DNA of 64,000 bases from Pseudomonas sp. PB120 (GTDB taxonomy: Bacteria > Pseudomonadota > Gammaproteobacteria > Pseudomonadales > Pseudomonadaceae), in contig NZ_RWIN01000040.1 in the NCBI RefSeq assembly GCF_009761815.1, positions 1 through 64,000 on the forward strand. Direction: 5' to 3'. The number at the start of each line of letters is the position of its first letter. Positions within the stretch are counted from its first letter, which is position 1. The notes under the pieces are model-generated. The model did not search any database and was not told the DNA's origin. It saw only the letters and a program-made list of their open reading frames with translations. Below, piece after piece: positions 35,480 to 47,093 of the stretch. Made by a program: the position numbers and the translations under genes.

Positions 35480-36382
35480 TCACGCTTTCAGCGGCTCAAC
35501 CTTGCGCGTCAACAACTCCACAAACGCCTTGGCCATCGGCGATTTCTGATCCTTGCGCTGCACCAGCCACACGGCCGAAACCGCCGCAGGATCGAGCAGC
35601 GGCCGGTAGACCACGCCATCAATGCGCATCCGCTGGTAAGACGCCGGCAACACCGACACGCCCAACCCCGCCGCCACCAACCCGATGATGGTCATCGCCT
35701 CGCCCGCTTCCTGAGCGAAGTGCGGGCTGAAGCCTGCGTCCCGGGCCAGGCTGAGCAACTGCGCATACAAACCGCTGCCGTAACTGCGAGGAAAAAATAC
35801 GAATGGTTCCAGGGCCAGGGCTGACAGGAATAATCCCGCCTCACTGTTCTTCACCAACGGGTGCTTGGAACTAAGCACCGCGACCAGCGGCTCGCGCATC
35901 AGCTCCACCACGCTGAGGGAATCCGGCAATCCGAGCGGGCGCATGATCCCGACTTCGATCGACTCGTCCACCAGTGCATCCGCCACCTGGGTACTGCTCA
36001 TCTCCCGCAGATTCAAATGCACCGCCGGGAAGCGCTGGCGAAACGAGAAAATCGCCTGGGGAATGGTCGAGTTGAACGGCGCCGACGATGTGAAGCCGAT
36101 TTTCAGTTCGCCCAGTTCGCCGAGTTGCGCCCGCCGTGCGACATCCGCCGCTTTGTCGACCTGCGCCAGCGCCAATCGCGCCTCTTGCAGAAACAGGCGA
36201 CCGGCTTCGCTGAGCTCGACCCGACGATTGGTACGCTCGAACAATCGTGCGCCGACTTCCTGTTCCAGCGCCTGAATCTGCTGGCTCAGCGGTGGTTGAG
36301 AGATGCCCAGTACCTGTGCGGCGCGGCCGAAGTGCAGTTCTTCGGCGACGGCGATGAAGTAACGCAGATGACGCAATTCCAT
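35480..36382 (-). CDS. LysR-family transcriptional regulator
   Basis: A 300-residue regulator. The N-terminal winged helix (MELRHLRYFIAVAEELHFGR, then AAQVLGISQPPLSQQIQALE) is followed by a ~200-residue periplasmic-binding-protein-like effector domain (LKIGFTSSAPFNSTIPQAIF). The ATG at 36382 was chosen because family members start M-E-L-R-x-L-R-Y-F; the frame runs seven codons further. It is divergent from an MFS transporter gene with 119 bases between them, the classic arrangement in which the LysR protein controls the transporter. The effector is unknown; the sequence style resembles the benzoate/CatR-like subgroup. Confidence 0.9.
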   Translation of the reverse strand: MELRHLRYFIAVAEELHFGRAAQVLGISQPPLSQQIQALEQEVGARLFERTNRRVELSEAGRLFLQEARLALAQVDKAADVARRAQLGELGELKIGFTSSAPFNSTIPQAIFSFRQRFPAVHLNLREMSSTQVADALVDESIEVGIMRPLGLPDSLSVVELMREPLVAVLSSKHPLVKNSEAGLFLSALALEPFVFFPRSYGSGLYAQLLSLARDAGFSPHFAQEAGEAMTIIGLVAAGLGVSVLPASYQRMRIDGVVYRPLLDPAAVSAVWLVQRKDQKSPMAKAFVELLTRKVEPLKA

Positions 36383-36393
36383 GAAAACTCCAT

Positions 36394-36409
36394 TAGGTCG
36401 CAAAACCTA
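36394..36409. promoter_or_regulatory. Candidate LysR binding site
   Basis: TAGGT (36394-36398), six bases, ACCTA (36405-36409): an interrupted palindrome 12 bases upstream of the lysR start codon in the divergent promoter region. A weak rightward promoter (TTGGAT 36431-36436, 16-base spacer, TATATG 36453-36458) may serve the MFS gene. Confidence 0.45.
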
Positions 36410-36501
36410 TCAAACAGGTCGAACAATATATTGGATTGAATCATTAGCCAGCTATATGCTTTTTTCATTGCCTGACCGGCTGCGCTCCTCCGAGGTCCAC
36501 C

Positions 36502-37776
36502 GTGAAAACTGCTGTCGCTCCACTCAACCATGAAGTTTCTCCCGCCGCACTGGAAGATGCCGTCGTTGAGCTGAAAGAGATCTACATCGAAAAAGGCACT
36601 CCAGCCTTCATGCGCACGGTGCTGGCGCTGTTCTGCGGCGGCTTCGCGACGTTCGCCCTGCTCTATTGCGTGCAGCCGATGATGCCGCTGCTGTCCCACG
36701 AATATTCCATCAACGCGGCCCAGAGCAGCCTGATCCTCTCGGTGGCCACTGGCATGCTCGCCATTGGCCTGCTGATCACCGGCCCGATCTCTGATCGCAT
36801 CGGACGCAAACCAGTGATGGTGGCGGCACTGTTTGCCGCAGCCCTGTGCACCATGGCCAGTGCGATGATGCCGAGCTGGCACGGCGTGCTGGTCATGCGT
36901 GCGTTGATCGGGTTGTCATTGAGCGGTTTGGCGGCGGTCGCCATGACATATCTGAGCGAAGAGATTCACCCGCAACACATCGGCCTGGCGATGGGCCTGT
37001 ACATCGGTGGCAACGCGATCGGCGGGATGAGCGGACGCTTGATTACGGGCGTCCTGATCGACTTCGTCAGTTGGCACACTGCAATGCTCGTGATTGGCGG
37101 CCTGGCCATGATCGCGGCGGCGGTGTTCTGGAAAATCCTTCCCGAATCGCGCAACTTCCGCGCCCGCTCGCTGCATCCGCGCAGCTTGCTCGATGGCTTC
37201 ACCATGCACTTTCGCGACGCCGGATTACCGCTGCTGTTCCTTGAAGCATTCGTGCTGATGGGCGCGTTCGTCACCCTGTTCAACTACATCGGCTATCGCC
37301 TGCTGGCCGCGCCGTATCACATGGATCAGGTGTTCGTCGGGTTGCTGTCGGTGGTGTATCTGTCGGGGATCTACAGCTCGGCGAAGATTGGCTCTTTGGC
37401 CGACAAGCTCGGTCGTCGCAAAGTGCTCTGGAGCACCATCGCGCTGATGCTTGCCGGCCTTGCCCTGACGATGTTCACGCCACTGCCGCTGGTGATCTTC
37501 GGCATGCTGGTGTTCACCTTTGGTTTCTTTGGTGCGCATTCGGTGGCCAGCAGCTGGATCGGCCGTCGGGCGATCAAGGCCAAGGGGCAGGCGTCTTCGT
37601 TGTACCTGTTCTGTTATTACGCCGGTGGCAGCATCGCCGGTACCGCAGGCGGTTATTTCTGGCACCTGGGCGGCTGGAACGGGATCGGGTTGTTCATTGG
37701 CGCGTTACTGGTGATCGCGCTGTTGGTGGCGTTGAAGCTGGCGAAGTTGCCGCCGCTGGGTGGCCACACCTTGTAG
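36502..37776 (+). CDS. MFS transporter (YnfM-like)
   Basis: A 424-residue major facilitator with twelve membrane helices after a ~35-residue cytoplasmic N-terminus. The loop 2-3 signature is GPISDRIGRKPVMVAAL and the second-half equivalent is KIGSLADKLGRRKVLWSTIA. It resembles the YnfM/arabinose-efflux-like group of drug or metabolite exporters; the substrate is unknown. Its stop codon TAG lies inside a REP arm (TTGTAGGCGCAAGCG), so the present C-terminus (GGHTL) is set by the repeat. Confidence 0.88.
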   Translation: MKTAVAPLNHEVSPAALEDAVVELKEIYIEKGTPAFMRTVLALFCGGFATFALLYCVQPMMPLLSHEYSINAAQSSLILSVATGMLAIGLLITGPISDRIGRKPVMVAALFAAALCTMASAMMPSWHGVLVMRALIGLSLSGLAAVAMTYLSEEIHPQHIGLAMGLYIGGNAIGGMSGRLITGVLIDFVSWHTAMLVIGGLAMIAAAVFWKILPESRNFRARSLHPRSLLDGFTMHFRDAGLPLLFLEAFVLMGAFVTLFNYIGYRLLAAPYHMDQVFVGLLSVVYLSGIYSSAKIGSLADKLGRRKVLWSTIALMLAGLALTMFTPLPLVIFGMLVFTFGFFGAHSVASSWIGRRAIKAKGQASSLYLFCYYAGGSIAGTAGGYFWHLGGWNGIGLFIGALLVIALLVALKLAKLPPLGGHTL

Positions 37777-37874
37777 GCGCAAGCGTGCTCGCGATGAGCG
37801 TCAGAGCGCCTTGGTTCGTCAGGCAACCCGCTTTATCGTTAACGTTTTTCGCGAGCAAGCTCGCTCCTACAGGG
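37772..37874. repeat. REPIN overlapping the MFS stop codon
   Basis: Left arm TTGTAGGCGCAAGCGTGCTC is diverged; right arm TCGCGAGCAAGCTCGCTCCT ends ~37870. The TAG of the left arm is the MFS stop codon. Confidence 0.8.
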
Positions 37875-37887
37875 ATCTTCGACATAC

Positions 37888-37918
37888 AAAAACGCCCGGC
37901 ATTTGCCGGGCGTTTTTT
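37888..37918 (-). terminator. Rho-independent terminator (hemE, bidirectional)
   Basis: AAAAACGCCCGGC (37888-37900), loop ATTT, GCCGGGCGTTTTT: a perfect 13-bp stem with T-runs on both strands, 12 bases beyond the hemE stop codon. It can also stop read-through from the MFS gene. Confidence 0.92.
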
Positions 37919-37930
37919 ATGGGGGGCTGA

Positions 37931-38998
37931 TCACTCGTGATACTGCGCCGACAGCTCATGCACCGCGCGCAGGAATGCACCCGCGTGTTCCGGATCGACT
38001 TCTGGCGTGATGCCATGGCCGAGGTTGAACACGTGGCCACTGCCTTTGCCGTAGCTGGCCAGGATGCGACCGACTTCGGTACGAATGGCTTCCGGCTTGG
38101 CGTAAAGCACGGTCGGGTCCATGTTGCCTTGCAGCGCGACTTTGTCGCCCACGCGAGCGCGGGCATTGCCGATGTCGCACGTCCAGTCCAGGCCCAGCGC
38201 ATCAGCGCCGGCATCGGCGATGCTTTCCAGCCACAGGCCGCCGTTCTTGGTAAACAGGATGACCGGAACCTTGCGGCCTTCGTGCTCGCGGATCAGGCCG
38301 CTGACGATTTTGCGCATGTAGGCCAGGGAGAACTCCTGATACGCCGCCGCCGAGAGGTTGCCGCCCCAGGTGTCGAAAATCTGTACCGCTTGCGCGCCGG
38401 CCATGATCTGACCATTGAGGTAGGACGTCACCGACTGCGCGAGCTTGTCCAGCAACAGGTGCATGGCTTGCGGGTTGTCGTAGAGCATGGCCTTGGTCTT
38501 GCGGAAGTCTTTCGACGAGCCGCCTTCGACCATGTAAGTGGCCAAGGTCCATGGGCTGCCGGAGAAGCCGATCAGCGGCACGCGACCGTTGAGCTCACGG
38601 CGGATGGTGCTGACCGCGTCCATGACGTAGCCGAGGTCTTTGTGCGGATCAGGAATCGGCAGGGCTTCGATATCCGCCATCGTGCTGACGACTTTCTTGA
38701 AGCGCGGGCCTTCACCGGTTTCGAAGTACAGGCCTTGGCCCATGGCATCGGGAATGGTGAGGATGTCTGAGAAGAGGATCGCCGCGTCCAGTTGCGGGTA
38801 GCGATCGAGCGGCTGCATCGTGACTTCGCACGCGAACGCCGGGTTCATGCACAGGCTCATGAAGTCGCCTGCCTTGGCGCGGCTGGCGCGGTATTCAGGC
38901 AGGTAGCGACCGGCCTGACGCATCATCCACACGGGGGTGACGTCTACGGGTTGCTTGAGCAGGGCGCGAAGGAAACGGTCGTTCTTCAGGGCAGTCAT
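37931..38998 (-). CDS. hemE: Uroporphyrinogen decarboxylase
   Basis: A 355-residue cytoplasmic enzyme that removes four carboxyl groups from uroporphyrinogen III to give coproporphyrinogen III in haem synthesis. Signatures are the N-terminal [16 protein letters not shown], then [15 protein letters not shown] (with the catalytic aspartate), [17 protein letters not shown] and FDTWGGNLS. The length matches bacterial HemE. It follows gltD in the same direction across a 234-base gap containing a REP pair, so it probably has its own promoter. Confidence 0.97.
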   Translation of the reverse strand: MTALKNDRFLRALLKQPVDVTPVWMMRQAGRYLPEYRASRAKAGDFMSLCMNPAFACEVTMQPLDRYPQLDAAILFSDILTIPDAMGQGLYFETGEGPRFKKVVSTMADIEALPIPDPHKDLGYVMDAVSTIRRELNGRVPLIGFSGSPWTLATYMVEGGSSKDFRKTKAMLYDNPQAMHLLLDKLAQSVTSYLNGQIMAGAQAVQIFDTWGGNLSAAAYQEFSLAYMRKIVSGLIREHEGRKVPVILFTKNGGLWLESIADAGADALGLDWTCDIGNARARVGDKVALQGNMDPTVLYAKPEAIRTEVGRILASYGKGSGHVFNLGHGITPEVDPEHAGAFLRAVHELSAQYHE

Positions 38999-39117
38999 GT
39001 CGGCATCCGGAAAAAAAGTGCGGGCATTTTCTCAGAGCGCGACGCAAAAGGCACGGCAAGCGCCGCACCTTTTGTCTATCGGGTCAATTTGTCGCGGTTT
39101 GCAGCAGCACAAAACAC

Positions 39118-39206
39118 TGTGGAAGCTGGCCTGCCGGCGATGCAGGCACCTCGGTTGGTCAGGTAGACCGAGGTGATGCTATCGCCGGCAGGCCAGCTCC
39201 CACAGG
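39118..39206. repeat. REPIN, 'GGAAGCTGGCCTGCCGGCGAT' class
   Basis: Arms GGAAGCTGGCCTGCCGGCGA (39121) and ATCGCCGGCAGGCCAGCTCC (39181), a third REP sequence class in this window. The spacer contains its own inverted repeat ACCTCGGTTGGTC/AGACCGAGGT. It lies between gltD and hemE. Confidence 0.88.
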
Positions 39207-39232
39207 TATTGCAGTGCAGTGTCGAACCGGGT

Positions 39233-40684
<1,452 letters not shown>

Positions 40685-43600
40685 TCACTGCGGGTTGGCA
40701 CGGGTGCTGGAAAGCAGCGATTTCAGGTTGGCAGCCTTGGGCTTGACCAGCCAGAAACGACGCAAGTAGTCATCGAGGTTCTCGGCGAGTTCACGACCCC
40801 ACTCGCTGTCGGTTTCCTCGACGTACTCGTTCAGCACGTTCTGCAGGTGGCTGCGATAGGCTTCCATCGCTTCGCCGCTGATCCGCTGGATTTCCACCAG
40901 TTCGTGGTTGACCCGGTCAACGAAGGTGTTGTCCTGGTCGAGCACGTAGGCGAAACCGCCGGTCATGCCTGAGCCGAAGTTGTAACCGGTCTTGCCCAGG
41001 ACGCAGACGAAACCACCGGTCATGTACTCGCAGCAGTGATCGCCAGTGCCTTCCACCACGGTGTGGGCACCGGAGTTACGCACGGCAAAACGCTCGCCCG
41101 CGGTGCCGGCGGCGAACAGCTTGCCGCCCGTGGCGCCGTAGAGGCAGGTGTTGCCGATGATGGCACTGTCTTGCGTCTTGTAGACGCTGCCCTTTGGCGG
41201 AACGATGACCAGTTTGCCACCGGTCATGCCCTTGCCGACGTAGTCGTTGGCGTCGCCTTCGAGGTACATGTTCAGGCCGCCGGCGTTCCACACACCGAAG
41301 CTCTGACCGGCCGTCCCTTTGAAGCGGAAGGTGATCGGCGCTTTCGCCATGCCCTGGTTACCGTGCTTGCGCGCGATTTCACCGGAGATCCGCGCACCGA
41401 TCGAACGGTCGCAGTTGCAGATATCCAGCGCGAACTCGGCACCGCTCAAGTCGTTGATGGCCGAGGTGGCCATGTCGACCATTTTCTCGGCCAGCAGGCC
41501 TTTGTCGAACGGCGGGTTGCGGTCTACCTGGCAGAATTGAGGCTTGTCTGCCGGGATGTGATCGCTACCGAGCAACGGCGTCAGGTCCAGGTGTTGCTGC
41601 TTGGCGGTCTGCCCTTCGAGAACGTCCAGCAGATCGGTACGACCGATCAGCTCTTCGAGGGAGCGCACGCCCAGTTTGGCGAGCCACTCACGGGTTTCTT
41701 CGGCGACGTAGGTGAAGAAGTTCACCACCATGTCGACGGTCCCGATGTAGTGATCCTTGCGCAGCTTCTCGTTCTGAGTCGCGACGCCGGTGGCGCAGTT
41801 GTTCAGGTGGCAGATACGCAGGTATTTGCAGCCCAGCGCGATCATTGGCGCGGTACCGAAGCCAAAGCTTTCGGCGCCGAGGATGGCAGCCTTGATCACG
41901 TCGAGGCCGGTTTTCAGGCCACCGTCGGTCTGCACCCGGACTTTGCCGCGCAGGTCGTTGCCGCGCAGGGTCTGGTGGGTTTCGGCCAGGCCGAGTTCCC
42001 ACGGAGCGCCCGCGTATTTGATCGAGGTCAGCGGCGATGCACCGGTGCCACCGTCGTAGCCGGAGATGGTGATCAAGTCCGCGTAGGCCTTGGCCACACC
42101 GGCAGCAATGGTGCCGACGCCCGCTTCCGCCACCAGCTTCACCGAGACCAGCGCCTTCGGGTTGACTTGTTTCAAGTCAAAGATCAGCTGCGACAAGTCT
42201 TCAATCGAATAGATGTCGTGGTGCGGCGGTGGCGAAATCAGGGTCACGCCCGGCACTGCGTAACGCAGCTTGGCGATCAGACCGTTGACCTTGCCGCCTG
42301 GCAGTTGACCACCTTCGCCGGGCTTGGCGCCCTGGGCAACCTTGATCTGCAGCACTTCGGCGTTGACCAGGTATTCCGGGGTCACACCGAAACGGCCAGT
42401 GGCGACCTGCTTGATTTTCGAGCTCTTGATAGTGCCGTAGCGCGCCGGGTCTTCGCCGCCTTCGCCGGAGTTGGAACGCGCACCGAGGCGGTTCATGGCT
42501 TCAGCCAGGGCTTCGTGAGCTTCCGGCGACAAGGCACCGAGGGAGATGCCCGCGGAGTCGAAGCGCTTGAGCACCGATTCCAGCGGTTCGATCTCGCTGA
42601 TGTCCAGCGGCGTATCGAGGGTTTTGACTTTAAGCAGGTCGCGGATCATCGACACTGGGCGGTTGTCCACCAGCGACGTGTATTCCTTGAACTTGCTGTA
42701 GTCACCCTGCTGCACGGCAGCTTGCAACGTGTTGACCACGTCCGGGTTGTACGCGTGATATTCGCCACCGTGGACGAATTTCAGCAGACCGCCCTGCTGG
42801 ATCGGCTTGCGCGGGCTCCAGGCTTCGGCGGCGAGTGCTTTCTGCTCGGCTTCGATGTCGACGAAACGCGCGCCCTTGATGCGGCTTGGCACGCCCTTGA
42901 AGCTCAGGTTGCAGACTTCCTCGGACAGGCCGATGGCTTCGAACAACTGCGCACCGCGGTACGAAGTAATGGTCGAGATGCCCATCTTCGACAGGATCTT
43001 GAGCAGGCCCTTGGTGATGCCTTTGCGGTAGTTCTTGAACACCTCATAGAGGTCGCCCAGCACTTCACCGGTACGGATCAGGTCGCCCAGCACTTCGTAG
43101 GCCAGGAACGGATAGACCGCCGAAGCTCCGAAACCGATCAACACCGCAAAGTGATGCGGGTCGCGAGCGGTGGCGGTTTCCACGAGGATGTTGGAGTCGC
43201 AACGCAGGCCTTTCTCGGTCAGGCGGTGGTGCACCGCGCCGGTGGCCAGCGAAGCGTGGATCGGCAATTTGCCCGGGCCGATATGACGGTCGCTCAGCAC
43301 AACCTGGGTACGACCGGCGCGCACGGCTTCTTCAGCCTGATCGGCGACGTTGCGGATGGCCGCTTCGAGGCCGACGCTTTCGTCGTAGTTCAGGTCGATG
43401 ATCGCGCGCTCGAAGCCAGGGCGATCGAGGTTCATCAGTGAACGCCACTTGGCCGGGGAAATGACCGGCGAGCTGAGGATCACGCGCGAGGCGTGTTCCG
43501 GCGACTCCTGGAAGATGTTGCGCTCGGCACCGAGGCAGATCTCCAGCGACATGACGATGGCTTCACGCAGCGGGTCGATCGGCGGGTTGGTGACCTGCGC

Positions 43601-45130
43601 GAACTGCTGGCGGAAATAGTCGTACGGGGTGCGCACGCGTTGGGACAGCACGGCCATCGGCGTATCGTCGCCCATCGAGCCCACGGCTTCGTAGCCTTGC
43701 TCGCCGAGCGGACGCAGCACCTGGTCGCGCTCTTCGAACGTGACCTGATACATCTTCATGTACTGCTTGAGCTGATCGACGTCGTAGAACGCCGAACCGT
43801 GGTCATTGTCTTCCATGGTCGCCTGAATGCGCAGGGCATTCTTGCGCAGCCATTGCTTATACGGATGACGGGACTTCAAGCGGTTGTCGATGGCGTCGGT
43901 GTCGAGGATCTGACCGGTTTCGGTGTCCACGGCAAAGATCTGGCCCGGGCCGACACGGCCCTTGGCGATCACATCTTCAGGCTGGTAGTTCCAGACACCG
44001 ATTTCCGAAGCCAGGGTGATGAAGCCGTTCTTGGTGGTGACCCAACGCGCCGGGCGCAGACCGTTACGGTCGAGCAGGCACACCGCGTAACGACCGTCGG
44101 TCATTACCACGCCGGCCGGGCCGTCCCACGGCTCCATGTGCATCGAGTTGTATTCGTAGAACGCCCGCAGGTCCGGGTCCATGGTCTCGACGTTCTGCCA
44201 CGCAGGCGGAATGATCATTCGCACGCCACGGAACAGGTCGATGCCACCGGTGACCATCAGCTCGAGCATGTTGTCCATGCTGGAGGAGTCGGAGCCGACA
44301 CGGTTGACCAGCGGGCCGAGTTCTTCCAGGTCCATCAAGTCGTTGGTGAACTTGGTGCGACGGGCCACAGCCCAGTTGCGGTTGCCGGTGATGGTGTTGA
44401 TTTCGCCGTTGTGCGCCAGGAAGCGGAACGGTTGGGCCAGCGGCCATTTCGGCAGGGTGTTGGTCGAGAAGCGCTGGTGGAACACGCAAATCGAGGTTTG
44501 CAGGCGCTCATCGCTCAGGTCTGGATAGAAGGCGGTCAAATCCGCCGGCATCATCAGGCCTTTATAAATGATGGTCTTGTGCGAAAAGCTGCAGATGTAG
44601 TGATCGGTGTCGGCGGCGTTGGCCACGGACGAACGACGACGGGAGGTGAACAGCTTGATCGCCATGTCCTGATCGCTCAGGCCTTCACCGCCGATGTACA
44701 CCTGTTCGATCTGCGGCAGGCGCTCGAGCGCCAGGCGGCCGAGGACGCTGGTGTCGATCGGCACTTTGCGCCAGCCGATCAGTTGCAGGCCAGCGGCCAG
44801 GATCTCGCGGTTCATGTTCTCGCGAGCGGCTTCGGCTTTCACCGGGTCCTGGTTGAAGAAGACCATGCCCACGGCATATTGCTTGGGCATTTCGACGCCA
44901 AAGGTTTCCTGGGCGATGGCTCGCAGGAACACGTCCGGCTTTTGAATCAGCAGACCGCAACCGTCACCGGTCTTGCCGTCGGCATTAATCCCACCGCGGT
45001 GGGTCATGCAGGTCAGGGCCTCGATGGCCGTTTGCAAAAGGGTATGACTGGGCTCGCCCTGCATATGGGCTATCAGGCCGAAACCGCAGTTATCCTTGAA
45101 TTCATCTGGTTGGTACAGACCTGCTTTCAT
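40685..45130 (-). CDS. gltB: Glutamate synthase (NADPH), large subunit
   Basis: A 1481-residue enzyme. A 14-residue propeptide precedes Cys15 ([11 protein letters not shown]), the N-terminal nucleophile of the class II glutaminase domain after cleavage. The central and FMN-binding synthase domains follow ([20 protein letters not shown], then [18 protein letters not shown]). The 3Fe-4S cluster cysteines lie in [16 protein letters not shown]. The C-terminal beta-helix domain is rich in glycine repeats. I chose the ATG at 45130 over a GTG two codons upstream. Together with GltD it assimilates ammonia with glutamine synthetase. Confidence 0.97.
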   Translation of the reverse strand: MKAGLYQPDEFKDNCGFGLIAHMQGEPSHTLLQTAIEALTCMTHRGGINADGKTGDGCGLLIQKPDVFLRAIAQETFGVEMPKQYAVGMVFFNQDPVKAEAARENMNREILAAGLQLIGWRKVPIDTSVLGRLALERLPQIEQVYIGGEGLSDQDMAIKLFTSRRRSSVANAADTDHYICSFSHKTIIYKGLMMPADLTAFYPDLSDERLQTSICVFHQRFSTNTLPKWPLAQPFRFLAHNGEINTITGNRNWAVARRTKFTNDLMDLEELGPLVNRVGSDSSSMDNMLELMVTGGIDLFRGVRMIIPPAWQNVETMDPDLRAFYEYNSMHMEPWDGPAGVVMTDGRYAVCLLDRNGLRPARWVTTKNGFITLASEIGVWNYQPEDVIAKGRVGPGQIFAVDTETGQILDTDAIDNRLKSRHPYKQWLRKNALRIQATMEDNDHGSAFYDVDQLKQYMKMYQVTFEERDQVLRPLGEQGYEAVGSMGDDTPMAVLSQRVRTPYDYFRQQFAQVTNPPIDPLREAIVMSLEICLGAERNIFQESPEHASRVILSSPVISPAKWRSLMNLDRPGFERAIIDLNYDESVGLEAAIRNVADQAEEAVRAGRTQVVLSDRHIGPGKLPIHASLATGAVHHRLTEKGLRCDSNILVETATARDPHHFAVLIGFGASAVYPFLAYEVLGDLIRTGEVLGDLYEVFKNYRKGITKGLLKILSKMGISTITSYRGAQLFEAIGLSEEVCNLSFKGVPSRIKGARFVDIEAEQKALAAEAWSPRKPIQQGGLLKFVHGGEYHAYNPDVVNTLQAAVQQGDYSKFKEYTSLVDNRPVSMIRDLLKVKTLDTPLDISEIEPLESVLKRFDSAGISLGALSPEAHEALAEAMNRLGARSNSGEGGEDPARYGTIKSSKIKQVATGRFGVTPEYLVNAEVLQIKVAQGAKPGEGGQLPGGKVNGLIAKLRYAVPGVTLISPPPHHDIYSIEDLSQLIFDLKQVNPKALVSVKLVAEAGVGTIAAGVAKAYADLITISGYDGGTGASPLTSIKYAGAPWELGLAETHQTLRGNDLRGKVRVQTDGGLKTGLDVIKAAILGAESFGFGTAPMIALGCKYLRICHLNNCATGVATQNEKLRKDHYIGTVDMVVNFFTYVAEETREWLAKLGVRSLEELIGRTDLLDVLEGQTAKQQHLDLTPLLGSDHIPADKPQFCQVDRNPPFDKGLLAEKMVDMATSAINDLSGAEFALDICNCDRSIGARISGEIARKHGNQGMAKAPITFRFKGTAGQSFGVWNAGGLNMYLEGDANDYVGKGMTGGKLVIVPPKGSVYKTQDSAIIGNTCLYGATGGKLFAAGTAGERFAVRNSGAHTVVEGTGDHCCEYMTGGFVCVLGKTGYNFGSGMTGGFAYVLDQDNTFVDRVNHELVEIQRISGEAMEAYRSHLQNVLNEYVEETDSEWGRELAENLDDYLRRFWLVKPKAANLKSLLSSTRANPQ

Positions 45131-45239
45131 AGACACTTTCTCACCAGGCTGCCTCTTGTCGAGGCAAATTTCTTTTCAATTCAACCACTTACCATCCGCG
45201 CCGGACGTTCGCCAGCTTTGCGGGGGCAAAAGGGAGGTC

Positions 45240-45268
45240 ATTGTACACACCGACACTTAGCCTCACAA
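45240..45268 (-). promoter_or_regulatory. Candidate gltBD promoter
   Basis: On the minus strand TTGTGA (45268-45263), a 17-base spacer, TACAAT (45245-45240), ~110 bases upstream of gltB. The remainder of the 351-base gap (45131-45481) is AT-richer than its surroundings and shows no gene. Confidence 0.65.
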
Positions 45269-45454
45269 ATTTGACGACGAACTGTCGCAAATCTATGTCG
45301 CATTTGTGAAAGGTTTAAAGCGATCTGCTGTGCTAGTCAAAACTTTTTTTAATTCTGACCGCAACGACTCAAAGACTACTGTGACGCAGACACCACAAGG
45401 CACGCGATCTAAAGAGACGGCGCGCGCTTGCAGAAATTTTGAGGTGCTTGGAGA

Positions 45455-45475
45455 GGCGGCCTGGGTAAGGCCGCC
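45455..45475 (-). terminator. GC-rich hairpin after the DamX-like gene
   Basis: GGCGGCC, loop of 7, GGCCGCC, just beyond the stop of the leftward ATPase/SPOR gene. There is no T-tract, so it may be a weak terminator or an mRNA 3' end stabiliser rather than a true intrinsic terminator. Confidence 0.45.
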
Positions 45476-45481
45476 GAATCT

Positions 45482-47083
45482 TCAGCGAGCTGTTGCCAGT
45501 TCTTGTTGGACACTGGCGACAGAGCGAGGCCAAGGTTTACCAGCCTGAACCTTCGCTGGCAAGGCCTTGATGGCGGTTACGGCCGCATCGCGGTTGGCGA
45601 AGCTGCCGTAAGTGATGACGTAAAGCGGTTTGCCGTTAAGCACTTTCTTGAAATAACGGTACTCGCCGCCCTGCTCCTTGACGAAGTTTTGTGCGGTCGC
45701 TTCGGAGCTGGTGCCGAGGATCTGCACCACGTAATTGCCCGGAGCCTGCCCGGCGTACCAGGTGCCGCCGGCGGCTTTGGCCACGGCGACAGGCTTCTCG
45801 GCAGGTTTGGCGGCAGCGGCAGCCACAGCAGCAGGCTTGGCCGGCACTGGAGCAGGCTTCACGGCAGGCGCAGTCGGCACTGGCTTGGCTGTCGCGACCT
45901 GAGTTGGCGCGGGAACCGGTTTGGCGGCAGGTGTCGGCGCCGGGCCTGGCTGCACGCCTGCAGGCGGTGCAGTCGTGGTCACGGTTGGCGGTGTGGCGCT
46001 GGAACCTTCGACCGGCACGCCGTCGTCGCCTTCAGTGATACCGCCAGCCGCTTCGGCCAACGGACCGCGCATGACCGGCTGCGAGTTGCCGACCAACGGC
46101 AACGGCATCGGCTGGGAGTTACCGGCGAATTCGACGGAAGGTGCACCGCCGCTGTTCGGTGTTGGCGTGCCCTGGCCGAGCGGCAGTTGTGCCTGTTCGT
46201 TGGCAGGAGCGCCAGTGGTCGGTGCTTTGCTGCGACCCGGCATCAACCAGGCGGCGGCTACCGCGACCACGACGACGGCGGAAATCGCCAATACGTGTTT
46301 CTTCGGCATATTGAACCCCATACTTGGACGCTTGACCGCTGAGCGGCTGGCTATCATGGCTTCGATCATCGCATCGCGAGCGACCTGGTTGATGGTGCCA
46401 GGCCAACCCTCGGAGCTTTCGTGAATATCAGAGATCTGATCTGCGGTGAAAAGTTCGATACCCCGACCGGCACCCTCGAGCCGCTGCTCAAGGTATTCGC
46501 GGGTTTCTTCTTCGGCGTAGGGCTGCAGTTCGATGACGTGAAAACGCTCTTCCTCGAGATGCAAGGCCTCAAGCTGAGCGATCAGCGACGACTCGCCGAA
46601 CAGGAAGACGTGCGGGCGACCTTCAGGTGCGCCAGCAGCGAGGGTCATCAAGGCTTCAAGCGCGGATTCGTCGAGATGCTCGGCGTCGTCCACCAGCAGA
46701 TAGACTTCCTGGCCGGTCAGCGCGAGTTGCACCACCTGAGCCAGAATCGCGCCGGTCTCGGGCTGGGCGACGTTCAGCGTCTGGGCAATTTGGCGCAACA
46801 GGCCGGCCGCATCGCCGGCACCGCGCGCGGAAACCACGACGCTCTGAACGGATTGCTTGTTGGTGCTGGCCACCAGGGCCTGACGCAACAGGGTCTTGCC
46901 ACTGCCCTCGGGGCCAGTGACCACCAACAGCAACTGGCTGTAGCGGGCCAGGTGATGCAACTGCCCCAGCACCGGTTTGCGCTGGGCCGGGAAAAACTTG
47001 AAGCCTGGGACCCGTGGAGCGAAAGGGTCGTGGCTCAACTGGTAGTGGCCGAGGAAAGCCTCGTCGGCATGCAAACTAGTCAT
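45482..47083 (-). CDS. AAA+ ATPase with C-terminal SPOR domain (DamX-like)
   Basis: A 533-residue inner-membrane protein. Residues ~1-265 form an ExeA-like AAA+ ATPase with Walker A VVTGPEGSGKTLLRQA and Walker B EVYLLVDDAEHLDE. A membrane helix lies at ~275-292 (HVLAISAVVVVAVAAAWLMP). A long Pro/Ala/Thr-rich linker (~300-440) ends in a SPOR domain (~455-530; YVVQILGTSSEATAQNFVKE), which binds denuded peptidoglycan at division sites. The arrangement downstream of aroKB matches E. coli damX, but the intact ATPase domain is typical of the Pseudomonas version. It probably acts in septation. Confidence 0.88.
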   Translation of the reverse strand: MTSLHADEAFLGHYQLSHDPFAPRVPGFKFFPAQRKPVLGQLHHLARYSQLLLVVTGPEGSGKTLLRQALVASTNKQSVQSVVVSARGAGDAAGLLRQIAQTLNVAQPETGAILAQVVQLALTGQEVYLLVDDAEHLDESALEALMTLAAGAPEGRPHVFLFGESSLIAQLEALHLEEERFHVIELQPYAEEETREYLEQRLEGAGRGIELFTADQISDIHESSEGWPGTINQVARDAMIEAMIASRSAVKRPSMGFNMPKKHVLAISAVVVVAVAAAWLMPGRSKAPTTGAPANEQAQLPLGQGTPTPNSGGAPSVEFAGNSQPMPLPLVGNSQPVMRGPLAEAAGGITEGDDGVPVEGSSATPPTVTTTAPPAGVQPGPAPTPAAKPVPAPTQVATAKPVPTAPAVKPAPVPAKPAAVAAAAAKPAEKPVAVAKAAGGTWYAGQAPGNYVVQILGTSSEATAQNFVKEQGGEYRYFKKVLNGKPLYVITYGSFANRDAAVTAIKALPAKVQAGKPWPRSVASVQQELATAR

Positions 47084-47093
47084 CGGGATCTTA

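Noticed and set aside
39046..39073. AAAAGG/CCTTTT hairpin between gltD and hemE as a terminator
   Set aside because: The stem is broken by two C-A mismatches and it lies ~160 bases past gltD beyond a REPIN, so support is too weak.
41036..43441. 801-codon open frame on the plus strand opposite gltB
   Set aside because: It lies fully antisense to well-conserved gltB. Its translation is rich in His, Arg, Val and Gln with no family resemblance, typical of antisense frames in GC-rich DNA.
43493..45274. 593-codon plus-strand open frame opposite the gltB N-terminus
   Set aside because: Antisense to the glutaminase domain of gltB; composition biased, no motif.
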